Source: Ectobius pallidus (taxonomy: Eukaryota > Arthropoda > Insecta > Blattodea > Ectobiidae). Taken from it: 64,000 nucleotides of DNA. The translations under genes and the position numbers were made by a program. Under the pieces are notes generated by a model. The model saw only the letters and a program-made list of their open reading frames with translations, did not search any database and was not told where the DNA came from. The stretch covers positions 6,750,530-6,814,529 of the forward strand of contig CAXKWD010000006.1 of the NCBI GenBank assembly GCA_964059195.1. Reading direction: 5' to 3'. Positions 25,901 through 37,900 of this stretch are shown piece by piece. How positions within the stretch are numbered: the first letter of the stretch is position 1; each line of letters starts with the position of its first letter.

Positions 25901-28900
25901 CTACATCCATGTGATTTCAGCCAGTCAAATGTGGAAATATCATTGTGGAGAGCGATCCAACTAGGAAGACGTCCACCAAAGGTGAGGGGGGGAGTGAGTG
26001 GAAGGGACGTTTGCATTGCACGGTACAAGGAGCGCATGTGCTCTCAAATATCTTCCTAGCTGGATCGGCAGTTCTCCCTAACTTTGGGTTAGAAAACGAC
26101 GTATTTCAAGCTAATCCTATGGATACAGATATCGGCGGGGTATAGTATATTCCAATAAATGAAAGCCTCCGTTCTTGGAGCTACCCAGAAAACACTTCCT
26201 CCTGGTACTTAACCATAGACATTACTGAGCAATAGGTGATTCTCATTGTTAAACGATTTATTGTAATTATTGTAAATTCATTTTATTACATTACACTTCT
26301 ATAGCTTAACTTAAAGCACAACATTGCGAATGCCAGAATTATAATAATAATTATAAGAGCTAAAAGTTCAATAGTTGCACCCGCAGTGTTAATGAATAAT
26401 ATGTCTTTTTTTCTGACCCAGGTGTAAAAATGTCCAAACAGGCCACATCGGAAGAAAATTTGACTGACTCTGGGATTAGCATACATTGAGAAGGGGACAC
26501 ATTGTAAAACCATTCCTTGAAGACTCCCCAAGTCTCGAATGGTGGAGTGAGACGAGACTTTCATGTTTGGGAATAAACTATAGCAGATGCTGCAAGTCTA
26601 TAGTATACTGCTAACTATTTTAATTAACCCTGTGGACAGGAAAGTGGGAAGCATTATAAACTATATAGAAAAAAATGCCAACATGAGTGCCGAAAGAAAA
26701 TTTTAAGGAGGGGCACTGGAGGTTGAAGCTGCACAGGATCTAGAGAAGTAGTCACTGAAATTATTTTTAAACACACAACCATCTACATAATTATTATTGG
26801 AGTTCATAGCTTCCGAAATATTGTACCGCCATTTTTTGTTTAAATATTACATTTCTCAGTTGTAATATTATTATTTTTATAAGGTAATATTTTTGAAGTA
26901 AATGTTCTGTGCATTTGAAAAAGGACAGAAACATAATGCCCCTTATTAGTTTTATTATCCTTTTTATCCCCCTCTTTTTCATGATTTTGTGTAATACTTC
27001 TTATTAATATTGTTAAACAGTCAATAAGTATTAATAATTCATTATAGTGAGATTTATGATAAACAACTGAAGAATAATTGATTTATCGTTTTTGGGGAAG
27101 AATATGTAACTTTAGGAAGTATAAATATTTTAATATATTTTAGAACTTTATTATTATTATGAGAGAAATAATTATAATATTGACAGTGAATCAATTATGA
27201 AAATCAACTGGAATTTCCAATTGTTTGCATTATAATACAGAAATAGCACAGTATAAGTATTAATACAGTACAGAAACTCAGCCCGTTTTTCTGCCAGCCG
27301 AGCATGCGCGCGCATTTACTAGCGATCGTAGCGGCCATATAGTAAGACTACAGAAACTACTCCGGGAAGTATGTAAATAAATAGGAGTGTTGTATTTATT
27401 AGAACACGCTATATTCGAAAGGACCTTATTATTCTGCTGTAAATTTCAGTAATAATAAAAGACAAAATCCTGAATTGCATTTCTTCACTTTCTTGAAACA
27501 TCCAGAAAGGTAAGAACGAAAATAAGTAATATTTATTGTAGGTCTACTGGCTTACTCGTGATTCTGGTGTGGTTATGTTTCAAGTTACTTTAATGTAATA
27601 TTTTTATATTTTATTCTGTTGTAATGATTTCTGGTGTATAAAATAGGTCATTAATGGTCGACAAGAAAACCTAGTAACTAAATATGTAAAATATTTGAGT
27701 GAAAATTACCGTCTATGCTTGACACACGCCGAAAACAGTTTATGAATCCCTATAAAAACTCGTTAATTAAAACTGCTGTACCGACGGTGTCTTCAATTCC
27801 AAATGCTCCTGAATTAGACCTACGATAAATTGAAGTCGTATATTGCCATATAAGGCAAAGAATCAAAATACACTGTCAACAATGACGTGCAGGATGAACA
27901 ACGTGACAGACCTATAATATAATTTACGTAATTAATATGTAGGCTATTTATTATCATAATTTGAATTATAAATTATATTAAAGGGCAATGATTTTAAAGG
28001 AAAAATACTAGGCCTAGGTACAGTCCTTAACAGTAGCCTATTTAGGTTTTGTTTACCTCTTCTTAACTAGACTATAATACATTATCTGTTTTATTATTTC
28101 TTAAATTTAAAATTAGATTTGCATTAAATAAAAATATTCTGTATTTTTCTCTTTGTCTCTTTTAACATAACATATTTTGCGATGTGTTTATGTATTTTCC
28201 CAAGCCATTTCATGTAGAATGTAGCTTTACTCAATCTCCGCATGGAGCGCTAGTGTCGTCCAGTCAACATGTTGTCATAGGACTTTTAACACACAGTTTC
28301 TTTACTGTATTAATACTTATACTGTGGAAATAGTTTGCACAAAAATTGTAATCACAGTACCCTAACGTAGGCTACTAAACTGAAAATATTCAATTGAAGG
28401 ATTTAAAATTAGTAATGAGTAAAACATTACTATTAGACCTATTTTAAAACATGAAGATTGTCATTAGTAATATTTGGAACAACCCAAATTCATATTCATT
28501 GTTTCAGCGAACCTTTCCTTTTCATTATCTGGCACTTGAATAATACTGGCAATTGAAATGCACGTGTTGTGCTGCTCTGCACTAACGTTTCTGCTCTGTT
28601 CTGCGCAGAATTAGACTACTTCTTTAGTAAAAATCGTTTACTACTTTAGTTACAACTAAAGAAGTAACTATCAATTGAGTCTCCAACACCAACTAAAAGA
28701 GTAAGTTACTAAAAGAGAAGCACTAAAGTAGTAAATCTAAGACGGGAACCTGACGCAACAAAAACCGGTTTGTCTGTCGCACTCTAGCACATTACTCGTA
28801 TGAATTAAAGAGTGAGACAGATGTACTGGTTCTTGTATACTCCAGGTCTCCGTCTTAAATTTACTACTTTAGTTTGGTTTACTCCTGGATGGTGCACGCC

Positions 28901-31900
28901 ACCCTAAGAGTAAATTTTATTCATCATTTTTTAAATCATCAACTAGTGGAAATTATGGACCGTTTTGCAAGTTTATTGAGTCTATAAATGTATAGAACGA
29001 TTAGCTGTCGAGAAGATATCTGGAGCTTTTTTGAAACCGGGCCTAAGTGAACACAATTTAAAGTCGGTTTGATGTACATCTATAAATCATCAGCCGTCCA
29101 GCCAACGCTGTGGACGTATTTATATTCTTAATGAAAAGTGAACAGTGGCTATGAATATGTCATATACTTTTTTTATCACTATTTAGTTTGGAATCATTTG
29201 CACTAACTCTGATAATTCGACTACGTCATAGGATGGTAAATAGCTTTTGCGCAGAGGAAACTCTCGCTCCTCTCTTGCAGCAGGCCCTGGTTCGAATCCT
29301 GGTCGGGACAAGTTACCTAGGTGGGGTTTCTTCCAGGGTTTTCCTCCCCTGTGAGACAAATGTTGGGTAACTTTAGGGCCTTGTGGTCCCCGGATATCAT
29401 CTGGCCGCCATTATCATCCTCATCCCATCCTTGCCTTGTTTGGAGTGAGTGCGTGTGTGAATGGTGTGTCTCGTCCTATGTGTTTGTGTTGTCTCGGAGG
29501 TGGCCCCGGCATTGGACTGATCACTCATCCGGGGAGGCCCTTCATGTCCTTAACTGGTCAAAAACGTATGTATGTGATCCACAGATAATCCCTCTCCCAA
29601 CAGGTCGTGGCCCTGTAAGGTCCGGGCAGCTTGGGTCGCTTAAATGTCCCTAAAAGGGAAGAATACAGTTTGACTCTTAAGAATAGAACCCAGGACCATC
29701 TATATTTATTTCGTGTCACAAAATAGTTTAGGAAATAAAACTTGAGCCATCTGCAATATTTGAAATCCATTGTCATTTCAACTTAAAAATAACAAGTTGC
29801 GACCCACGACAGACAAGTACATTATAGGAACAAATTTGTGACACTTGAGACTACTTATTTTTGTAGATCGGAAGTGAATTGAATGGTGTATTGAGAAATT
29901 GTATCATTAAATGGCAAATATCTCAATTGTTTACGCTATTTTTCAGTGCCGATATAAGGAATGGTTAATTGTTTATTTTGTATAAATAAAATAAAAATAA
30001 AATAAATTTAAAAAAAAAACTTGAATAACTAAGTGTCAAAATTATAATACAATTTTCGGTGTTAATATTAGTGTTCATTGTATGTTTTATTAAGTTGGCT
30101 AAAATCGTTTGTTTAAAACCTAAAAGGGGCTATTCCACGAAAATAAAAGGCTAAAATACCTTTTATAAAAGCTTAAAAATTCGGGCCCTTGTGATGACTG
30201 AGGTTAACTCTGTAATTTATTAAGTGCCAGTATGGTACTTTATGAGATTGTGTGGGGGACGAAAAAATGTCTGTCCGTCTGTCTGTCTGTCCGTCCGTCT
30301 GTCCGTGCGTCTGTACGCACCATAACTCAAGTACGCTTTTTCGGATTTTCATGAAACTTGGTATAAACATTCATAATGTCGATGGGAAGAACCCTATTGA
30401 TATTGAATCAAATCGGTTCACCGGTACCGGAGTAATGCCCAATTTAGTGCCTATTTTAATAGATTATGGCGCCTTTCTCATAGAAAGGCGCCATCACTCA
30501 AATACGCTGTAACGGATTTTCATGAAACTTGGTATACCCATTTATGACGTCCCTGAGAAGTGCCCTATTGAATTTGAACCTAATCTGTTGACCGGTACCG
30601 GAGTAAAACCCAATTTAGTGTATATTTTAAAGACGCGGTAACTCAAATACGCTTTACCGGATTTTTATGAAACTTGGTATACACATTTACAATGTCTATG
30701 GGAAGACGTCTATTCATAATGGATAAAATCGGTTGACCTGTTTCGGAGTAATGCTCAATTTAGTGTCTATTTTATGGCAATATACGTATTCGAAATAATT
30801 TATTAAAAAAATGAAATTCAGTTATCTTGACAACATAGCCTATTTTTTTACTGTGATCTTATAAGGCCTTGGAAATTAAAATACAGGTAGCTATGACAAA
30901 AAACACTTTTGTTTTACATGCGCTTATCCAGCTAGACCGTTAAAATGACCCAGGTGGCCGAGATGGTAGACCTTTCTTCTTCCGTAAGCCCTGCTTAATG
31001 AATAAATCTGGAGCTTAACTTGGAAATCAATTTAAAAAAAAAAAACATATTCTGCATATCATAATTGCAGTCATAACTGATTAAAAAAAACATACTGGCA
31101 CTTTTTTACATCAGTTTACCTGATTTTTATTCTATTACTAATGGATTTTCTCTAGTGCTAAGTACATTGCTCTCAATGCAGAGACAGCAAGAAGCAGGGA
31201 AATGAGCCCCCCCCCCCCCTTCACCAGCGCCAGGGTATAAATAATGGACGGAGCTAACAGAGAACTCACTTTGGCACCAACTAGCGACTAGAACACCTCC
31301 GAAGATGCCCATCACAGCCATGGGTAAAACATCAGGCAGTTTTAAGTCAAAACCATGGCTCAACAGCCCGGAAAAAGTTTTTAATGGCTGTTAAAGCCTA
31401 CACAGTTATACAAAATCCCAGGTTCTTTAATCTAGTAGTCAATATTTAAAAAAAAACTTTGTGGCTAATGTGCTCTGGTTCAAGTAGTATAAATCTTTCT
31501 CACATATTTGTTGTATTCTTACAATAGATATTTGAGAACAGAGTTTTTTAGTATACCGTTGATGAAACTGATAAATATTCTTGTAGATGCCGTAGAGAGG
31601 ATCCTATGCTATTATGTAAGCCCTGGAGTTATTGATATTTTCTCTCGTGGATATACATTTCAACAATTATCTAATGAGGAATAAAGTGTTGATCAAAGGA
31701 CTGAAGATGACAGACTAACACTGAGGGTCGCATCGATAGTCGTCTGCCAGGTAAGCAGCTCACCTACTTAACTGGCAAGTGATTGACAGAGGCCTGCTAG
31801 CTGGCAAACCCTTAGTGCTGTCACACGGTCACCCAGAACTGTCAACAACACGCTTTCCATCTGCAGACCACGAGGCACAAGCTTCCCATGTCAACATTGA

Positions 31901-34900
31901 CGACATGCTGGAGTTTGCGAACTATGTGACAGATCATGACGAGGAAGCAAGAAGAAGGTTGGCGTAGCTTTATGTGAGCGACATGGAGGATCCTTTTCAC
32001 AAATATAGGGATCGTGAATTCAGACTTGAAAAGGACGCAGACCAGTTCCTGCTGGCCCCTCCCCTCTTCCTTGAACACGATCTTTGCCGAAGACATTCGT
32101 AGCAGGTGAAGATGTTCCGCACAGCCATCTTAACATATTGCCAACATCCATTTTGAATAATACAATGTTCTTATGCTTAAAACTATTAAGATAATAATAA
32201 AACTAGATGATTTTGTTCAAAAAAATGTTTAGTATTCCTCATAAATGTTGTTAAAAAATACAACTGCTGAAAATTTATACTGACTTTCTCCCTATCATAT
32301 TGGTCATTATGATGTAGCCATTTTAGCTCGGCAGTGATGTATCTACATGGCTGCTATATGACTGTAAAATCCAAACCCCAGCCCACCCCTGTCAGAACAT
32401 CTGCTCTGCTGGCAGGGCTTTCTCAATACTGTACTCCAAGGGGTCTGCCAGCTGGGTGTGGGTAAGCCGCCATATCTGGCAGAGCTTTATAAATCTGACC
32501 CTTACACTGTAACTTGTGTGTTTCATACTTTGGTATAATTTTCTTCATCATTTAGGATATATGGACGGAATAGTTATCTTAGTTTTTCAACCCACGCTGC
32601 TGTATTTCTTACCTTCTTAGTTTCCAGCGTAATGTTTGCTTTTGTTCTTACAACAGGACTATCACCAAACATATCTGCCACCTTAATGGGTTTCAATTCA
32701 GGTTTTGATGCACCCTGAGTCTTCTTCTCCTTCTTTTCTTTTTCATGATCTGTTATAATCAAAAGAAATGAAAAAATACATTAAGAAGAATTACTCTCGT
32801 TATCAATTCTACTACAAGTATTATACAGTGAGTCCCACGCAAGAGTTGGCCAATGACGTGGGTTTCTGCGTCGCAGCGGGCACAGCTCCAACTCCCGAGC
32901 GATCGGGTGAAATATCTACGCAAATAATGCTGCGGTCGGTGTAATGATTCAGGTTCTCACATTTACAGTTAAAATTACAATGAAAATAACCACGTATCTC
33001 ATCACAAGAGAAGTTGGAAATGTTCTCCTCTTGCATCCACATAATACTGGCACCTTTTTAGGAAATTTTCTTTCACGCGCATAAGTTCAGCTTCCGAGAT
33101 AGAGTTAATTTCTTTTGTGATATTGTCTTTAAGTTCTTCTTATGTATGGGAAATTGACCCATACACTTTATTTTCCAAGTTTCCCCATAAATAATATTTA
33201 CATACTGTTAGAAGAACTTCCAAGACAATATCACATAGGCCTGCTTCTACTTCTTCACGATTTTACTTATATTTAGGACCTCCGTACAAATATATGGTGC
33301 TTATAAATGGAATCTATATGTTTTAAAGATTAATATAACATCAAATTTGGTCGTTTTCCGTGCTTTTAAAATGAAATTATCACGAATAGTAGAGTGCTAT
33401 ACTATCCCTCATTTTTCTCCTAAAATTAGTTTATTAACTAAATTTAAATCTCCAATCAAACAATTAATTCGAAGGATAAGTTTGTGAGCGGTTGGATACT
33501 CACTCCCTTCAAGATATATGAAGGGTACAGGGGAAGAAGGCGGAATGTCAAGAAAAATCGGAAATTTAGTTATCAAGCCCATCTGGTAGCTGACTGAGCA
33601 CTCTTTTAGTGTTGCTTATGAAACCGGTGAAAAAAGTGTACGGTAGGGAGAAAATAGCAGTTTAAATTTCACCGTACAGGGGATGAAGGAGGAATGTCCA
33701 TGTGTCACGGCGAAATAAGGTGGCGAGTCAGGAGACAATGGCACTCACTGTCCTCTAAACGCACCGATGCAGGCTATGAAATGTTGTTTCTTTAATACAA
33801 GAAGGACATACTCATCAATAGTCGCGTGCTGAAGTATATTTACAAAACGTTGCCAAATGTCAGTCGGGAACGAGAGCAAAGAAACGCTGAAATTTCGTAT
33901 TATATTACTATTGTTATTAGATTAATTTGGCAACAGAGTCTGCCATCTGCTTGGGTTTAAAAGTGCAAACTACTATTTACCCAAAATAAACAATAATATA
34001 ATCCGAGCAGACCACAAATGGAAATGACGACAGGAAAATGACGTCACAGTTTGGCGCGTTAATTTCTAGGTGGTGTAATGTTACGTTTTATCCAGATTCC
34101 ATTATTAGTGAGTGTTGTCTGACAATAGTAAAACAAACTAGAATTAAACTATTTTAATATGATGTTTAAAAAATTAACACAGGGTTTATAAAACCTGTCC
34201 GTCACCGTGGGTGAGTTGATAGCGTGACTGCCAGCCATTTGGTCGGCCTGGGTTCGATTCCCGGCCGGGTCGGGGATTTTTCAGTAGAGAAAAATGTCTT
34301 TCTCGGGTTCAGGACTGGGTGTGTGTGTGTGTCTCCTTAGGTTTAAGTAGGTAGGGGACTGGCGCACCCAGGTAATAAATCCGCTGTGAATATTCCCTTA
34401 CGGGATCACCAGGGGTCGCTCGCGAACCTGAGGAATAACTTTTTTTATAAAATCTAAAAATCGGACCCTAGTAATGATATTAAAAATTAATCATTGCCTT
34501 CGATTTTATGCGCCTAAGTGTTTCTATTTTACTAATGACACAACCCATGTTTGTTTAAGTGTAGAAATATTTTTTCGTCCTTTTACTGCACAAAAAAAAT
34601 CAGTAATTCCTAACATTTTAAGGAAATATCTTTTCTACTCCTTTAATTTTTATAAACCTAATCATTACCTGCTTTGCATTTATTTTGTTTTAGATTTTAT
34701 CCCACTTTCAAAGGAGAAGTACGCAGATGTAAACCATTTGACGAAATTTTGTTCCACACTGATCAGATGTTCTATCAGTCAATTTCTCATAAGGAATAAT
34801 TAATGTACGGCAATTAATGTTTAATTGCAATTTTTAATAACTTAAAAGTTATGTAAAAATGTATGCGAAGGCCTCATAAAACATAACTATACCTTTTCAC

Positions 34901-37900
34901 CTACTACCTCAAAATGTTTGTGCATTTCATTGCATTTAACGATTTTTTTACACGTTTGAGTTAATTTCAGAACTTGATATTCACACCACGTGTACAAAAC
35001 ACATTATTCTTACTGTAGAATTAAAATGTACTCATAATTGATATCATACATCAGCGTTTAGAGTACTCAAACTTTAAAAATCGTTTCCTGCAAAACTTTG
35101 ATTTACTGACATTCCGCCTTCTTCCCCTGTACCGTTGGACATTTTTTCGTATTTTAAGATTTTTTTACATGATCGAGTTAATTTCAGAACTTGATATTCA
35201 CACCACGTGTACAAAACACATTATTCTTACTGTAGAACGAAAATGTATTCATAATTGATTTCGTACATCTGCGTTTAGAGTACTCAAACTTTAAAAATCG
35301 TTTCCTGCAAAACTTTGATTTACTGACATTCCGCCTTCTTCCCCTGTACCCTTCATATGTGATTAGGTGGGAAGCTTTTACACAATGTGAGCCTCAAATA
35401 AAATTGCTCTCTTTTCTCATTACTTGTGAGGTCCCGAAAGTACCTAACTGCACAGTTTGAATCATCTACTTGACTGAAATATTCTACAAGGTCAGTAAAA
35501 TATTCGCACACATACTCTACTGAAGTCATCCAGGAACCCCAATGGCTCAGCACAGGAGCAGGAAACGATTTAGCTTCTTTAGATCCATTATCTCAAACAG
35601 ACTAAGAAAAACCGGTCATTTCATTCTTAAAATGCGTGTTTTCATGGTTTCGCTATTATTTCGTTCATACACCATCATTTTGCTTGAATAAGCTCATTTC
35701 GTGACATATCGCACTTATAAATAGCCTACTTGGAAAATGGCATATTTATGCAATTTACGTCTGAAATCAAGAAAAATATACTTATTAGAAATTTCATGCA
35801 TAAGCTTAACGTAATTACCACAAAATCGGGTCCCTATAGGCTACATGAGAAATAGGCCTAACTGTTTTGGTGCAAGAGCTGTTTTTTATAATTCTGAAAT
35901 TGTTGGCTCACAAAATAGCCATTTTGGTGCAAAGGTGATTATACTTTAATTAAATTAATTTCACATAGTGCTACATAACTTGCAGTACAGAGGGGAAAAG
36001 TTGCAACTGGCCTTGAGCAGTGAGCAGCTTGAAAGGCCGGCTAGGGGAAGGTAGGGAAGCAGGCCATCGCCATGGCAACATGCAGCGGAGAGGGTAGTGA
36101 GAACCAAGGTGCCACAAGTACTTCCATTTTGCCAACTGTTGCATTCAACGAGTAAAAACATAGCTCCTTCCTCTACCTCACAGCCCACGCTTGGGGGCTA
36201 CTCAAGCGAGCTGTACAAGTGCCTGCAGTTGTTCATTTACGGAACAATACAAACACCTGCATTTTCACCTACTTACAGTTCGTATGAGCAGCTAATTTGG
36301 GAAAACGGAACATTACGCCCCTTGCGAGTCCCTCACTCCAACTCTGTAACTCCCTCCCCTAGCAGCGACGGTGGCACCATCTCTTAAGCAACTGATGAAA
36401 CAGAAAAAATAATTTATTTCTTCTTTATTCTCTTCCTTTCTCATCTCCTCCTCTTCACCTTACCTACCTGTTTGAGACCTATTCCTAATAGTAAATTTTG
36501 GATCGACCGGGACCCCTAGCATTATAGCCAGGAGTCCTAACCGTTACACCACGAGTGAATGTTGAGCAGTGAAGGAAGCTTTCGTATATTTGAGTTATGA
36601 TAGGGGGGGTTTCATGAGTTTTAACGCAAGAATCGGTTTTTATAATTTTGAGATATTTTGTTAGTTATGAAAAGAGTAGTGTTGGTGCAAGGGAATTTTC
36701 CTGCATCAATTAAGGCGAATTTTATGTTATAATACGGTGTTTTTTATAATTATGAAATATTATGTATGGTGCAAGGGTATTTTTTGTATTGTGAAATATT
36801 GTGTTCCAAGGGTTGTTTTTATAATTGTGTGGAGGTGCAAGGGTGTTTTTTTAATGTGAAATATTAGGTGACATGTCAATTGCAATTATGCATTACCGGA
36901 GTTGAACGGCGGCTACAGGCATGATGGCATGTGCTGTGGGGAAGCGGGACAGGCGGCACGCGGGAAGCGGCCAGGCGAGTGGAAAGGGGAGCAGCATGGG
37001 GCGCAAAGTTCCATTTCGCCAGCCGCTAATTTTTTGCATGTGTCCATCTGTAATGAAGACCTAAGCCTATCGATATGAAAAACTTGAGGGTAGTTTTCGA
37101 CATGACAACCTGCATGTTTCCCTTGTGAATCATGAAACAACAAACACAACATCAAATGGGGGGAAAAAAATAGTTTTATACTGTGCACTAGGCTCCTCCC
37201 ACGAACTGTCTAACGCGACCTGCCTCGGAAGGTGGGGTTTAGGGTTTCATCACAGAAGAGATTCAATGTGAGACATAATAATCATCGCGCTATTCAGTAT
37301 ATTGCTTCTAAACTAACATAACGTTGCTAACCTAACAAAACCTGTCACTGACCTAGAATTTACTTATGCAGAAGCTTTTTACCCTTCCACACCTTTCATA
37401 AAACAGCATTACGACTATCAAGAAAGCCATGGTACAATAGGTGCGTGCGCAGGCTCGGAAGCGAGGGGAAGGAACAGGTGGGCTATTCAAGTCTAATACC
37501 AAATTCAGAATGCCCTCCTAAATTAATATCACTGTTCATAAGCTAATTGCCACTGAACTAGAATTTCGGGAGAATTCAGAATGCCCTACTAAATTAATAA
37601 AGTAATTTTACTACGGTACAATTGTAATTTTCGTAACTGAGCAAGTACATAGCCGTGAAAGGAGATGTAGGGGAAGCAAGCAGTAGCGTGCGCATTGGCT
37701 CGGAAGCGAGGGTCAGCAGGGGAAATAAGCGGGTGGAGCTTCGCCGGTGTGCAGCATATATCGGAAATCTGTCGCCCAAATGGGCTCAACTTTAGATTAG
37801 GGCCCTTCAAACAAAATTTGTAGGGTTAGGTTAGGATATCAACGTGAACTTTCGGACTTGAGGGCCCTAAATTAAATTTTATCCCATCAAATGAACACAA

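Larger units (their letters stand above)
25073..28934. mobile_element. TIR element with AGTAAAC-rich ends, nested
   Basis: About 43-bp inverted termini AAAAAATGATGAATAAAA...TTAGGGTGGCGTGCACCA on both sides (left copy split by the hammerhead insertion). Subterminal TTTACTC/AGTAAAC words are repeated many times near both ends. The middle has no recognised protein; frames at 25868-26145 were not identified. Confidence 0.75.
23817..29043. mobile_element. PIF/Harbinger-like element, interrupted by nested insertions
   Basis: TAA at 23814-23816 and 29044-29046; termini GGCCGGGTTTCCGAAA / TTTGAAACCGGGCC, a Harbinger-style start and 3-bp duplication. Without the nested 25073-28934 element it would be about 1.4 kb. 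No transposase found. Confidence 0.7.

Noticed and set aside
25846..26145. Possible DDE transposase C-terminus
   Set aside because: Weak resemblance only (L-H-P-C-D-F); no supporting motifs nearby.
30228..30310. CRISPR-like array
   Set aside because: Simple TCTGTC microsatellite leading into 135-bp tandem repeats.
31690..31720. GGACTGAAGATGACAG as hammerhead
   Set aside because: CUGAAGA present but no stem II or GAAA box follows.
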